Source of the DNA: Terana coerulea
Taxonomy: Eukaryota; Basidiomycota; Agaricomycetes; Polyporales; Phanerochaetaceae
Direction: 5' to 3'
Length of the DNA stretch: 64,000 nucleotides
Assembly: GCA_024811115.1 (NCBI GenBank)
Contig: JAKOGH010001153.1
Span: 1-64,000 of the forward strand
Below the pieces are notes generated by a model. The model searched no databases. It saw only the letters and a program-made list of their open reading frames with translations, and was not told where the DNA came from. Positions within the stretch are counted from its first letter, which is position 1. Each line of letters starts with the position of its first letter. The position numbers and the translations under genes were made by a program. This document shows, one piece after another, positions 11,785 through 25,600 of the stretch.

Positions 11785-11792
11785 TACTTATA
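11785..11792 (-). promoter_or_regulatory. TATA box of the 118-aa protein gene
   Basis: TATAAGTA on the minus strand, about 128 bp before the ATG at 11657, in GC-rich flanks. Confidence 0.5.
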
Positions 11793-13027
11793 CGCATACA
11801 CGGCCGGCCCCAGCAGCAGTCCCGCACACTGGCGACCCTTCCCCACGCCCCGCAGACAGGCATAGAGCGTCCGCCGCCCGGGCGCCCTGCCGGCGGTGCG
11901 AGCGCGCGGCCGTCCCTGCAGGCCTGCGCGGCGGGCCCTGCGGCTTCTGATGCTTCCGCGGCATCATGCATGACGCGGATCGCAGCGGGCTCGCCGTGTG
12001 CAAGACACAATATCCCGTCCCTCGTGGCGCCGCCACATCTGCCAGCGGCTGAGCGCTGGGAACGCAGAGGCTCGGCCAGGCCCGCAGCGCGGCCGTCTCA
12101 CACCCTGCTCAAGAAGCGCAGGCGTTGCGAAACGCTGCTGAGCCGGCGGGCCACGAGCCGGGCCAGACGCTTCTCCTGGAATTGTTGCAACATACAGAAC
12201 GGATGGACCCATACATGTATTTGTGATCGAATACAGGGTGTGTAGACATTTCGGCGTGCCGCTGACCTTCTCGTAATGTGGCGAGAGCCCATTCAACAAG
12301 TCTCGGGAGAGATTCGCACTGCAATCTGGGGCGTGATGCCTCGTTGCGCTGTCTATTAGCATGACGGAGGCGACGATCCACAGCGCTGGGTATCACGCCA
12401 CGGCTGGCCTGTATGCATAGCGTATGAATCCTGTGTCAGCGTCAACGCGGCGCGTACATGTACCACTTCCAACGATCCGCACAAACACGCACTTCTTCAT
12501 CGTCAGCCTGTCTTAAAGTTGTTCCAGGTGCCCCGTATGCTTGCAGTCCGCACAATCATCCTAGACACTATGAGGAAGCAAGGATGTGGAGCGCTGCACG
12601 CACCGTCCGCGACGGTGCACTCCTGAGCCCAAAGAGCGCTGCAGCGGCGACACTGCGGCCGTGGCATCTGCGCACTGGCGGCGGAACGGAGGCATCGTAA
12701 CGGCACAGATCTGGAAAAGAGCCTGTCATGCCACGCAGGCGATCCGAGCAATATCTGCAGGCGCGCTCGAAGCGCAAAGAGCTAAATGAGCGAGATGAGT
12801 CAAAGCCTCCTTGAGATAAAGGCATGGGGGCGCCTCCGGCATCAAAATGTTTAAGTCATGCCTCGCACCTTGCGGGTTCCCTCGCGAAGCCAGAACCCTG
12901 CAGGGCACGGTCGTCAGATCGTGGCGCAGAGGTCTCCGAGCACGCAGCGTGTTGATGAGAACACCAACCGGAGCAGCGACGATATATTGGTATGGTGGTG
13001 ATACAGGCAGAAAGCATCCGAACATCT
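11793..13027. other. Intergenic stretch, nothing recognised
   Basis: Lies between the small conserved gene and the 3' end of the helicase gene. Short frames on both strands overlap each other and show no domain. Confidence 0.45.
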
Positions 13028-15019
13028 TCACTTCAAGGCCTTTTTCATTTTCTGCAGTCCAGACCAGGGCCCCGTCAGTCACACTACGAAACACTCTGAA
13101 TGGCTGTGGGAGAGGATGTGCACGCACCTCCTCCATCTCGTCCAAGTCGTTTGTCTCGATCCGAATGATCTGCTTCCCCGTCGCCTTCTCGATTTCCTCC
13201 ATCTGCTGCCAGGTGCGCTTGTCGTGCACAAAGTTGATCGAGATGCCCTTGCGGCCGAACCGGCCAGTGCGTCCTGCGTGCCCGCGTCAGCTCACGGCCG
13301 CGCGCAGTCTCCCCGGGCGACGCACCGATCCGGTGGATGTACGTCTCGATGTCCGGCCGCGCGTCGTCGCGGTGCCGCCCGTCCCCGCGCTCGTTGAGCA
13401 GCGGCAGGTCGTAGTTGACGACCATGTTCACCTGCAGGATGTCGATCCCGCGCGCGACGACGTTCGTCGTGATCAGCACCTTCTCGCGGCCCTCGCGGAA
13501 GCTGTCGATCACCGCGTCGCGCTCGCTCGCGTCCTTCGCGCCGTGCAGCGACGCGACCTTGTGCCCCTCCGTCGTCATGCGCTGCGAGATCCGGTCCGCC
13601 GTGTGCCGGTGCTGCCGCCGCCCGCCTCAGCCTCAGTGCGCGTCTCGTCCGGGGGCAGGCACGGGGACGCACCTGGCAGAAGATGATGCTCTGGCCGATG
13701 GTGAGCAGGTTGTAGAGCGAGACGAGCACCTCGTACTTGTGCTCTCGTCGCGGCAGTCCATGTAGAACTGCCGGATGTTGTCGACGGAGACCTCGTTCTG
13801 CTGCAGCTCGATCTTGTTCGCGCCCGGCGCGAACTTGCTCGCGAACGCTCGCACGTGGTCCGGGAACGTCGCGGAGAAGAGCACGATCTGCACCGGGTGC
13901 GCCTTCGGCAGCATGCTGCGGGGCGCGGGTCAGCGCGCGGCTCGGCAGCAGCGGTGGGTGGGCGTACTTTTTACGCGGAGCGTCTGGTCGCCTAGCCCGT
14001 CCTGGTTCAACATCTCGTCCGCCTCGTCCAGCACAAACACTTTCACTTCCGACACGTCGATCACCTTGCGCCGCACGAGGTCCGTCATGGTCCCCGGCGT
14101 GCCCACTATGATCTGCGCCGTTACCTTGCTCGCGCCTCTCGGCAGATGTTCCTTGATCGCGTACTCGGTCTGCACTGGCGTGAACTTGCCCATGGCGACG
14201 ACGACCGACATGATCTGCCGCGCCAGTTCACGCGACGGAGCCAAGCACAGCGCCTACACCTCACTGCTCAATACACCTCCCGTCTACACATAAGTTCTGC
14301 TGAAAAGTATTCAAACATACCTGCGGCTTGTTCACAGAGAAATCCACGCGGCTCAGCATCGTGAGCACAAACGCTGCCGTCTTGCCTGTGCCGGACTGCG
14401 ACTGCCCGATCATGTTCTGCGGCCTGCGGGGCGCGTGAGCCGGTGCGGGTAGGGTATAGCCAGGACGCCACATACGGATTGGCGACAAGCAGCGGCAACG
14501 CGCGTTCCTGAATCTTGGACGGCTTGGAGAAGCCCATGTCATAAATGCCCTTCAGCAGGTCCTGGTGGCTACAAGTCCGTAATCCAGTGAGCCGGCGGGG
14601 GGCACGCGGAGAAGCGATCGTGGTACGGACAGGCCGAGTTGCTCAAATGTCTTTGCGCTGAAGAGCGGAGAGTTTGGGTCGGCTTGTTGATCGGCGAGGG
14701 TGACCTGCAGGAGCGGTGAGGCAGCGCGTGTGGCGCGAGAGGCGTAGTACTCACCGAGACCTCGTATGTGGACTTGATCAAGTCATCCGCAGCATCCTTC
14801 GCAGCTAAATCAAGCTCAAACTACGCTTCATCGCAGTGTACGGCCATCTAACCTTGCTGGGCCTCTTTGGACTCGCTCTTCTCCTCTGGCGGGGCCGCTG
14901 CTGCCGCTGCTGCACCAGTGTAAATATTAGCGATAATTGGCACACAAATTGGTTGCAGAGTACGTACAAGATGAGCTGGGTGTGAAGAATCCATCCGCAT
15001 CCTTCTGCATACTCGCCAT
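13028..15019 (-). CDS. DBP5: DEAD-box RNA helicase DBP5 (mRNA export)
   Basis: ATP-dependent RNA helicase that remodels mRNPs at the cytoplasmic face of the nuclear pore. In order: N-terminus [12 protein letters not shown] (ATG at 15019), Ala/Pro/Glu segment, Q-motif [10 protein letters not shown], motif I QSGTGKT, Ia PSRELA, Ib [45 protein letters not shown] (split by an intron). The C-terminus [21 protein letters not shown] and a terminal KMKKALK distinguish DBP5/DDX19 from eIF4A. At least eight short introns are inferred; the last joins DEMEE to KMKKALK and the stop at 13028. Near 13744 one base is missing (CRDE then a shift; the next frame continues [14 protein letters not shown]), probably a sequence error. 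Divergent from the NMNAT gene, with about 520 bp between starts. Confidence 0.9.
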
Positions 15020-15300
15020 CTGGTGGAAGGGTGAAAAGGATGTGGTGGTGCTAAACGAGGTCGCGCGCCGCGCTGCTTGGGCGCTGCAGCTAAAGCATAG
15101 CGTGGGAATCCTGCATTCGTCCAATCATCCACGATCTAATCTAATCTCTTACGGCGCGCCCCACCCAGGTTAGTCAGTCAAACTCACTCTCCTACTTACC
15201 ACGACGTGCACGGGCTGCATATTACTGACATCTGCGCATTTCAAAAGTTAGAAACTCGACACTCGAGCCGTTCGACCCGACACAGCTCGGACTTTGTCAG

Positions 15301-15487
15301 AGGTGAAGTCACCATCACGCATTTCTGCAGTGTCTTACCCAGAGTCCAGACTGACATTCAGTGACGGCAGCCACTGAGGAACATCTCACCCGGGATATGT
15401 ACCTCATAAACTGACACAGACGAAGTAAGCATTACGCATCTCTGCAATGTCTTACTCAGACTGACGTCTGGTGTCAATGCCGGCAGC
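15301..15487. repeat. Imperfect direct repeat in the DBP5/NMNAT divergent promoter
   Basis: Two units of about 65 bp (around 15301-15370 and 15419-15487) share ATTACGCAT/ATCACGCAT, TCTGCA(A/G)TGTCTTAC and CAGACTGAC. They could hold duplicated regulatory sites for either gene. No known element was assigned. Confidence 0.6.
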
Positions 15488-15539
15488 GAGATTCATACAT
15501 TTCCATCTCGCGCCCTTTAGACATTGCATGAGAACCCGC

Positions 15540-16490
15540 ATGTCCACGCAGTACGACCAGCTGATACACCGTCTGCGGCAGGGCGTCGCCGCTGTAGAAC
15601 TCGTGCACACGCCTCATGCCCGCTGGCCGCTGCCCCAAGCTCTCCCTGCCACCAGCCCGCCGACGCGCCTCCGAATATCCGTCCTCGACTCCTCGTTCAA
15701 CCCTCCCACACTAGCGCACCGCGCACTCGCGAGCCTGGGCCCTACAGCCGAACCAGCGTCGGAAGCCTCAGCGGCGGCGGAGGAGCAGGAGGGCTTCGAC
15801 GCGCGGCTCCTCCTGCTCTCCGTGCGCAACGCAGACAAAGGCCTCAAGCCCGGCGACGCGACGCACGCGCAGCGCCTCGCGATGATGGCGCAGCTCGCGC
15901 ACGACGTCTCCGCCGCCGCCCCGGCCGCGGACGCGAACGTCGCCGTGGCGATCATCGACGAGCCGACGTTCGTCGGCAAGTCGCGCCTGCTCCGCGCGTT
16001 CCTGCGCGACAGGCTCGGCGCACTCGCATCGGGAGACATAGGCCCAGGGGCTGCTACGGGCCCGGCGGCAGCGCCCGCACTCGAGCTGACCTTCGTGGTG
16101 GGCATGGACACGCTCGAGCGCATCCTCGCGCCACGCTACTACGCCTCTGAGGCCGCCATGCGCGCCGCGCTGCGCGACTTCCTCTCGCCCGCCGGCGACG
16201 GCTCGCGCCTCCTCTGTGCGCGGCGCGTCACGCCGGGCTCGCTCGAGGCACCGGACGCGCGCGAACAGCGCGTCACCGCGCTGGCGCAGGAGTACGCGGA
16301 CCCGGCGCGCGTGGCGATGGTCGACATTGGCGAGACGCTGGAGAGCTACAGCTCAAGCGAGGTGCGGCAACGGGTCGCGGCCTCCGACACGCTGTGGAAG
16401 CATATGGTCACGCCAGTCGTAGCAGAGTATATAGAACGCGAGGGCCTGTATTTACCTTCTGACACCCCTAATCCAAGCAGCCCTGCATGA
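15540..16490 (+). CDS. POF1-like nicotinamide mononucleotide adenylyltransferase
   Basis: Likely joins ATP and NMN (or a related nucleotide) to make NAD+. About 316 residues and intronless. The N-terminal nucleotide-binding strand and phosphate motif reads VLDSSFNPPTLAHRAL, the fungal POF1/YCL047C variant of the (H/T)xGH signature. Middle blocks are LLLLSVRNADKG, FVGKSRLLRAFL and FVVGMDTLERILAPRYY; the C-terminal SSSEVRQRVA corresponds to the ISSTxxR nucleotide-binding motif. The start at 15540 (MSTQYDQLIHRL) was chosen over in-frame ATGs at 15477 and 15528 because the upstream residues look like translated leader. A longer form could carry a presequence. Tail-to-tail with the fatty-acid synthase (194 bp apart). 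Confidence 0.8.
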   Translation: MSTQYDQLIHRLRQGVAAVELVHTPHARWPLPQALPATSPPTRLRISVLDSSFNPPTLAHRALASLGPTAEPASEASAAAEEQEGFDARLLLLSVRNADKGLKPGDATHAQRLAMMAQLAHDVSAAAPAADANVAVAIIDEPTFVGKSRLLRAFLRDRLGALASGDIGPGAATGPAAAPALELTFVVGMDTLERILAPRYYASEAAMRAALRDFLSPAGDGSRLLCARRVTPGSLEAPDAREQRVTALAQEYADPARVAMVDIGETLESYSSSEVRQRVAASDTLWKHMVTPVVAEYIEREGLYLPSDTPNPSSPA

Positions 16491-16683
16491 TACTCACACC
16501 TAAGCAATAAGAAAGATGAGAAATCTATTTCAGACAGAGAGATACATGATATGGTAACGTAGCCAATGCGTAAGAGCCGTGCGAGAATACGATGACAGCA
16601 GATGACGAGTGCGAGACATGAGATCATGAGAGCCTAACTACAAAGTCCACCGAGGAAGAGACGCAGAGAGACCACGAGAGAGA

Positions 16684-19600
16684 TTATGCGGAAGTAGCTT
16701 GAGCGAATGCGAGTGCAGTGGTCTGGAGAGGACAGTCAGACATATAGATCCAGTGACTCGCGGGGAAGGTGCTTACCTCAGAGTGACTGAGGGAGACGTG
16801 GACCTTGGTGACACCGTTAGCGTCGGCAGCCGCCTTCGCATCCCCATGGAGCGTGACCGTCGGCGCGCCCGACTCGCCAGGGAGGATCTCGATCTCCTTC
16901 ATGGGAGCGGCGGCACCCTTGGATGAGACACCGAGCGCCTTGAAGACGGCCTCTTTGCCGACCCAGCGAGCTGCGAACGACGCGGAAGGTGATGGCTGCG
17001 AGTTGCAGTACACGACCTCGGCATCAGTGAAGTTTCGCTCGACGAAGGTGGGGTTCCACGACGGCACGGACGAGATGAGCTCTGCGGAGCGTTTATTAGC
17101 AAGCGCTTCGATGTAGTCAGACAACAAATGCTAACCTTGATCGACACCGACGCCGCTGACCGACTCGACCGAGTGGAAGGCCGACAACGCGGACGCGTTC
17201 GCCGTGTCGAGGGTGGGCTTGGTGGTTAGCTTCTTGGTGAAGGCGTAGCTGCCAGTCTTGGCGTCGTACGTGGCGCGTGCGAGCGAGTTGAGCAGCACGG
17301 GGCCCTCGAGCTCCTTCGCGTACGGCGGCGCATCCTTGACGCGGACGAGGGAATTGGTGATCATCATCTCGCTCATTGCCTTGTAGCAGAGGCGGTAACG
17401 GTGACGGTTCTTCTCCTTGTAGGCCTCGTACACAGTCGGGTCGATGGCGCCGAAGAGGAAGCGGGGTGGAGGATCAAGCAAGTGCCACCGACTTGACCGA
17501 AGCCGAACGAGGACTACACAATATTAAGTATGTGAAGGCAGTTATAGTCGTTGCTGACATACCATAATGCCTGCTCGGATGCCATCGGTGCGGATGGTTT
17601 TCGACGGGAACATGAGGTAGGTACGGTCCTTGAACAAGGCGTCGATGTTGCTATAAACACGTTAGCTCCAGATGACAATGACAGTGAGAAGGAAAACATA
17701 CTCGGCGTTCCGGTTGCCAGGGATGATGCCCGAGTACACACTCTGCAGGAGACCAGCCAACTGCCAGGCGGCAGAGCCCCCTTGGAGTGACCGCACAAAG
17801 ACTTCTGCGCCATGGCGGGGATCGCGTTGCCCGGCGTGCGCGACATCGACGTGAAGATGTTCTGCCAAATGTCGGTCTCGTTCTTCTCCTGGAAACAGAT
17901 GCATCGTCAGTAAGCTGCTGCTGCAGACACCAAAAACACTTACGTTTGCGCCGGTACTCGTGCCGTGGATGGACAAGACGCCGATGTCGTCCGCGGTGAG
18001 GCCCCACACAGCAAGCGCACGACGGAGCGGTGCAATGCGTTCGTCCTTGCCCTCGAGCATGCCGTACACGGCGAGGGCATCCTTCTCCTGGCGCGCAGCC
18101 TCGCGCTCGATGTCGGCGACGCGGGACGCGAAGTACTCCTCGTCGACGGCCTGACCCTCGGCTTTGCGGTACTCCATCTCGCCGCGCAGCAGCTCCTGCT
18201 CGTTTGACAGCCACTGGGCGACCTGGCTACGGCGGAACTTGAGCTGACGCGCGCGGTACTCCAAGTCGAGGATAGGGAGGGGGTGTTTCGAAGGGACTTC
18301 GCGAGCGATGGAGAGTGCACCGCGACCGGGTGCGGGAACGGATCGGCCAGCCTTGTCACTAAGAGTGTTTTGTCACTAACGAGATGGAAGCGAAGTAACA
18401 TTAAATACATACGTGGATGTCGAGGTGTATCCGACGATGCCGCGGATGGGTGCTCCAAGTTCGAGAGCAGTCTTGGCACTCATCAGGACGTGGACACCGG
18501 TACCCTGGGCCTCCATGAACTATAAATCGATGTGATTAGTTGAGTATTGCCAAGTGGCAACGAAACAAAACGCACGCCTGAGCGAGTGGTCGTCGCCGGA
18601 CGAGACATCTCTGTAGGCTCACGGCCCATCGCGAGTTCAGTCTCGGCGTTGCTGGTAGCCTTCATGTTGGCGAACTCGTACGAGCCCTCTTCGCTGAGGT
18701 CGTCGAAGCCGCCTGCGAGCATGACCTTCGCCTTGCCCGACAGGAGTGTGTCACATGCGATCTCAATGGATTGCAGAGCGGTAGCACTGAAAGCAACATG
18801 TAAGCATCGCAAATAAATATGCAAGTGGGATACTTACCATGCACCGACGGGGATCTTGATGGGGCCGCTGGAGGAGAGCAGGAGAAGGTTGATCCAACCA
18901 GCAGTGGTGTTGATGAAAGTTTCCTGGAGAATGTCGTTCTGGACCTCCTTCTCGTCGCGACGGTCTTTGAACATACGCGCCAAACTCTCCATACCGCCCA
19001 TGCCGCTGCCGATGCTGGTACCGACCTCAGAGGGGTGGATGTGCTGGTAGAGCTCGTACGGGTCCGTGATGCCGGACATGTTCAGGGCTTCAGCGGCGCA
19101 CACGAGGGCCCAGAGAGTTGTGCGGTCGGTCTGCGAGATGATGTCGGCGGGGATACCGTAGCGGCCAGCATCCCATCCGGTCGGGATCTGACCGGCGACG
19201 AGCCGGCTGAACGTAACGGCCTTGGGGAGGAAGACACGCGCGCCCTTCTTGAACTTAACGAACCACTGGTCGCCTTCGCCAGCCCAGATGTCGCACTTGT
19301 CGCCCTGCTCATGCTTGTACTTGTGGGCTTCGACTTCGGCGGCCTCGAAGGGCTCGAGGTCGTGCAGGAGCTCGATCTCCTGGTGGAAGACCTTCTTCTT
19401 CGGGTCATAGCCACGGAACAGTTCAGGCTCTGCAAAAAAAGAAGTTAGTTTAGAAAACAAGACGACCGGAAAGATAGAGGTACTGACCTATCATACGAAC
19501 ACCAGCGTGAGCGAGGACGTCCTTCTCGTACCGGGCGCGAACATCCTTGTCGTCAACAGGCTCGGCCGTCTTCGCATCGACCCAGCCGACGTACAGTGAA

Positions 19601-22600
19601 CCGTCCTTAAGTCGGCCGTCGAAGTGCTTGATGAAACCCATCATCCACGCCATCTCGATGCAGCCTTCAATGGTGAATTGGCCGCGAGCCTCCATCTCCC
19701 AACGAGTACGCGAGCTGCCCCACGGGCCGACCTCGGCGAAACCGGTGACAACGATGACCTTCTCAAGGTCGAGCATACCGCGCAGACGAGAGAGGTCTTC
19801 GAGGGACTCGGCCGACTCCAGGGTAGGGAAGTCGAACTTGAAGTTGGCACGGGGAGTGACGTTCACGCTCTGCAGGACACGCTCGGCGTTGCCGCCATTC
19901 ATGGTTTTGAAGTCGGCAGCGTTGTCGCGTGCGATGGCACGGCGAAGGGAACTCTTCTGGTTCAAGCCCTTCCGAATCTTGGTTGTGATCTCCGCGAGGT
20001 CCGGCAGGCGATCCATACCGCCGTTGAGGTCGGCCCAGATCGGCTCAACTTGCGTGATACTGAACAAGAGAGGATGCATGAGTCCAAGGATGTTGAAGGC
20101 CATCTCCTTGGCGGAGAACGTGCGCACGCCGTAGCTCTCGAGCTCGTGTGCGACAGTGTTCGTGGCGTCCATGAGACCTGTGCCCCGAGTCCAGCTACAA
20201 TTCGAGTCAGCACAGTGCAGTCAACGGAGACGTGGAAACATACCCGATAACAGCTCCAGCCAGGCAGAGGTACTCGCCCCAGCTCTCCGAGTTCCATCGG
20301 TTGAAAAGGGTCTCAAGGGAAATCTTGGACTCGGAATAGAGACCGTCATTGCCGAACAAGCCGTGGTTGGGTGAGAGCGGGAGGATAACTTGGGTCGGCC
20401 GAGTAACAAACTGGCGGCTGGCCTTCTTGATCTTTACGGCGCCGAGGAGACGCAGAAGGTTCACCAGCATGATGCGGTGTGCGAGCTCAGACTTGTCGTC
20501 GAGGCCGTCGATCTCACGTCCGTTCTCGGGAACAGCGGCGAAGGGAAGAATGTAATCGAGATCGAGGCCGAGCGTGGCGTAGATGTAGTCGACAAGGGCC
20601 TCCACGTCCTGCTTAGAGCCCTGGTTGAAGGGGACGACGGTGAGAGCGGACCCCTTGCTGCCGAATCGCTGGAAGATGCCTTGGTAGTACTCGACCGTCG
20701 CGCGGCTGTAACGAGAGGTGGTGATGACGACGTGGGCGCCACCAGAAAGCAAACCCTTGAGGATCTCGACGCCGATAGAGCCCTTGCCGACGCCGGTAAG
20801 GAGGGCGTTCTTGTCTTTGAAGGTCGTGCCGGAAGTGGCGATCTCGTGCAAGATGTCAAGGTAGACACCGGTGAGATTACTGCTGTACTCCCAGTTGGTG
20901 CCAACCTTGCGCTTGAGGTGAAGAAGAGGGACCTTATCAGCAGTGACCGAGGCGATGTTCGAGATCTGCGGACGGAGGAACTGAGAGGACGAGCGACGGG
21001 TGCGAGGTTGGCCAGGTCGCTGGCGGGACTCCGAAGGTTTCTTGTGGAGGGAGCGGACGACGCCTTCATACAGCGCCTTCACGCGGTTCTTCTGCTCTTC
21101 ACTGATCTCGGGCTGCGACTTCACGACGTTCCAAAGCTTCAAAACATCATCCTGGATCTTTTGAATGTTGGTCGGGGCGGATGTCGCATCGCCGCTGGCC
21201 ATCTCTTCGACATAGGCCTCGAGCTTGCGGACGTTCTCGCGGACGACCTCGGAGTAGACAATGTCGCCCTTCTCCGTGACCTCAGTATGAGGAGCGGTTG
21301 GGAAGGTCACTGGTTTGGCGGAATGAGTAAAGGCGCTAGAAATGCGAGTAGGATAGACTCACCATCCTTGTAGAGCGGGGGCTCGCTGACCACCTCCTTG
21401 CAGTTGTCAATCAGCTGCTGGCCGAACTGCTTCGCCAGCTTGTAGTTCTCGCCGCGGGAAGCGTCGCACTGGTCAATGTAATACTGCATGTACGTGACAA
21501 GGTCGGGGTCAGCGCGGTTCATGATGGCAATGCAGCGGGCCGTGATCTCGCGGTCGACGGTAGTAAGGTTGCCGAAGATGATGTCGTAGAACATAAGCAG
21601 CGCATCCTGGCGCACCCAGTTCCACGAGGAGTCGAAGTGCCGAGCCTTGAGGGCGTCGAACTGAGGCTGGATGCCGTCAATGTAGCTGTCGCCGTGCTCC
21701 TTCGAGATGGCGTCCAGACGGGCCTGAAGAGTCGCCGCGTTCGCCTTCTCGAGGTCGTGCTTGAGTTCGCCAGCGCGAGAGTCCCGCTTGAGGTACCGCA
21801 TGTAGACTTCAATTTGCTGGCGGGCGAACTGCTCTTGCTCGGCCTGGAACTTGAGGAACTCCTCGCTGTTGATGACGGCGCCGCCAGCCCTCCGCCGCCC
21901 GCACCACCGGCGGCACCAGAGGAGAGCGAGATACCGGAGCGCTGAGCGTAAATCGCGACTACGGAGTCCAACCAGGCCTTTGCTTCAGCTTCCGCGCCGA
22001 GACGCTTGGGGGGCTCCATGGTAGCGCCGAGGAGAAGGACGCCGTCCGCACGAGCGGAGCCGAGACCCCAGGTCTTCGAGAGATAGGACTTGATGGCGGA
22101 GACGTTGAAGCCGCCAGGCATCTTCGAGCCGACGAGACGCGAAATGAGGCCAGAGGTGTACTTGCCCAAGCTGCCGGTGTAGCCAACGCCCAAGGCGGAA
22201 CCAAGCTCCTCGAGGGGAAGCTCCTCACCCTTCTCGGGCGCCGAGCTGAATTCGAGCTGAAGGTCACCGAGAATCTCGTTCTGCATGGTGGACTTGCCGC
22301 CGACGAGGTCTTTGATCGACTTGCCGAGGGGAACCTCCGCGACAGCCTTCTTGAGCTTCTGAGCGATGATCGTGACCAATACGTCGGTAGCCTTCAGAGG
22401 CGCGTCTTCGATACTCGCGGCACCGCCTGCTGGGGGTGCAACGGCGGCGACCACAGGAGCGGCAGCTACGGGAGCAGCGGAAGCAGCAGGTGCCGCGTCG
22501 GCTTCGGCTTCACCCTCAGCGGGAGCCTCGGGCTCATCCTCGAACTGATAGTAGACCTCCTTAGTGTGCTTCGCATGGCAAAGAACAACCCGTGTACGGG

Positions 22601-25600
22601 AGACGGAGTCATCCTGGGTCTCGTATTTCGCCTTCGACGTGCGCGTCGCCATACCAGTGAGAGTGGGAGAGGGACCGATCTCGATGAACCGTTCAAAGCT
22701 GTACTGTGTGAAGAGGATGTCCTGGGTCTCGATCCACCGGACAGGAGAGGCGAACTGGTACGCGAGCAACTCAACGAGAATCACGTAGGCGAGTTTCTGG
22801 CGCTGCTCAACCGAGCCCCAGTTCTCCTGATCCCACTTGCGCAGGACCTTGTCGAGACGCGGGGAGAGCGTCTGGTCGTAGATGAGTTGCGCGTATTCCT
22901 TGCTGACCGCAAAAGGCTTGGCGACGAGGTTCGGTACGTACTTGCCGACGAGCATGTCGGGGTTCAGATGCGTAGGGTTGATCTTCTTTGAAAGGTCTAT
23001 GGCACATAATCTCAGCATCAAGTGAAGAGTTCTGAATGAAGAGATACTCACAAGCACGGAAAGGCATGACGCCTGCCCAGAGGTAACGCGAGTGGAACGG
23101 TACATCGATACCGGGGAGGGGAATAGTAGCGAAACCCCGCTCGAGCTTGATGTATCCTTCGGCCTTCTGAAGCTCCTGTGCCTTCTGGAAGCTCGAGTCG
23201 ATGATCTCGCCGAGCATCGCCTTCACTTGGTCGACAGTGAATTGCTCGGTCAGCTAGACGAAGACGTGAGTATACTATTGATACATAGATAGTGAGAAAA
23301 GTACCTTCTGAATGTCGATCTTCTGTACTTTCAGATAGTTTAGAACGTTAGTCATCGTTTGAAGAGCAACGAGCTCTCCAGCGCAGACATATTGTTGACC
23401 CTAGAAAAATCAATCAGTATATGGTCGCTATCCCTTACTTGAGGAAAGCGTACCTCGACATTGTAGTTGACGATTTCTAGGAGACAGCCGGTGCGGTTAG
23501 CGATGTCGTCGACAACCTCACGGAGGGCGGCGTCGGTGAAGGTCTTGGAGATTCGGCTCGGGTTGACCGCGCACATAGCGTAGTTCGATCTGTTGTGCGC
23601 ATCGCGCTCGACGGCGCGCTGCATGGTAATGCCGCGGTAGAACACGACGTCGACAAGGGCGGAGATGGCGAGGACGTCAGCGATTGACGCGAGGGCGGAA
23701 TACTCGCCGAGCGAGTGACCGGCGAATGCTGAGTCCTTCTGAACAAAGCCCTTCGAACGCATATCCTCGAAGGCAGAGCGCTCGGTCACCACGAGGGCGA
23801 TCTGGGCGAACTGAGTGGCGAACAGGAGACCGGCAGGATGGCTGAAGGTGTAGCGCTGCGTGCGCACGTTGATGTCGCCGAAGAGGGGTAGGGTCTTGAC
23901 ATTACCGTCCTTGTCCATCGTATCGTAAGTCATTTCCATGTAGCGTTGGCGGATGGCCTGGCCCTTGATACCACCGAAATGAATTGTCTTCTCTTTGGGG
24001 TTCTGCTTGACGATCTCGAGGATCGAGAAGCCGTAAACGGTGGTCAAGTGGGCATCAGCAGCGTCCCAGACCGCGCGGGCAGCGGGGAGTTGTTGTACAG
24101 TTCCATACCCATTCCAGGCTCCTGGGAACCTTGGCCAGTGAAGACGTAGACGGTCGTCGGCTGTGCGACCTCGGCGGTGCCCTCGAGGACCTTCTCACCA
24201 CGCTGGTTCGCAGTAGACACCTTGACGACAATGTTGCCGTCTCGCATGCCGATGTGCTTCACCGTAGCCTTGAGCTCGTCCCCAGGAAGGACCATGCCGA
24301 CAAAGGCAACGTCATAGCTAATGAAGAATTAATGAATGGACGGATGAACGTAGAAACTGAGGATACTCACGAGACGACGCGACCAGGCTTGCCTTGCGCA
24401 ACCACGGTCTCGACGAAACGACGAGTGGCCGCAGAGGACCACATGCCGTGGGTGATGGTGCCAGGGAGAGAAGCGAAGTCCGAGAAGTACGGGTTGACGT
24501 GGATGGGGTTGAAGTCGCCCGAGACCTTCGAGTACGGCTCGTTCGTGGCGGGAGACGTGAAGACTGTGGTCCCTGGGGGCGTCGTCATCGTGTAGCCGTC
24601 GTTCGGCAGCGGCGACATCTGGCCTTGCGCGACGCCATTGCGCTTGAGGTACTCAACGATGGGGTTGCCGCGGCTATCCTCGTGGTCGAAGTCGACGGTG
24701 CCGACCTTGACGAGGCGCTTGATCTGGTCACGGACGAAGACATCGCCCGAGACGGCGACCGACTTGAAGCAAGTCTTGTTGCGGTAGGTGACCTCCGACT
24801 TGACACGGAAGACGAGAGTGGTGCCCGCCTGCAGCGGCTTGGTCTCGTCATCCCACTCGAACCACTCCTTCGACTGGAGGATGCCGACCGAAGCGTCGTC
24901 TGGAACCTCAACGACGTAGTCGGGCTCCTCGAGGAGCTCGAAGGTGTTCTGGAAGTCTTCGAAGCGTCCGCGATACAAGAACGCCGACGTGACCTCGATG
25001 ATAGGCTGGCCATCGCGGGTGACGAAACCCTTGACCTTGACAGCCTTACCAGCGTCCGTGTTGGTCACCGAGATGATGCGGGCCTCGGCCTTGCAGACAT
25101 CGCCGACCTTCAGGGTGGCGGCACCGTTGACGATGCGGAAGCCGTTCGAGAGATGAACCAGCTTGAGCAAATCGCCGTCGATGGAAGACGGGAAGATAGC
25201 CTTCATGATGGCCTGCAGAAGCATTTGTTAGCATTCACCGATAGTGTGTTTAATCATTTACTGACCTGCCAGCCGGTGACGATGGCAAAGTCCATAGGGG
25301 CTTGCACCTCCTTGGTGCGCACACTCTTGAAGGATTCGCCTTGGTTGCCGACGACGCTGCAGAACGTCTCGATGTGCGTGGCGTCGATGGTGACTTCCGG
25401 CCCGGTGTAAGTCGCGCGGACGTCAATCTCCGGGAGGACCTCGTCGTCGCCGAACCAGAGCTTCCAGTAGAACTCCTTGATGCGCTGGTTGCGGTCACCT
25501 GCGACCTCGTGAATGGGTGCGAAGGGCATGGAAGGTTTGTACTCGAACTTGAGATGCAGGGGCACAGACACATCGCGGCGGTCCTCAAACAGCGTGACGC

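Noticed and set aside
15471..15539. Longer NMNAT start
   Set aside because: The outermost codon is GTG, and the upstream residues before MSTQYDQL do not look conserved.
20390..21373. Long plus-strand frames opposite the FAS gene (20390-21373, 24394-25410, 25302-26240, 26555-27481)
   Set aside because: They are antisense shadows of GC-rich conserved FAS codons and have no domain of their own.
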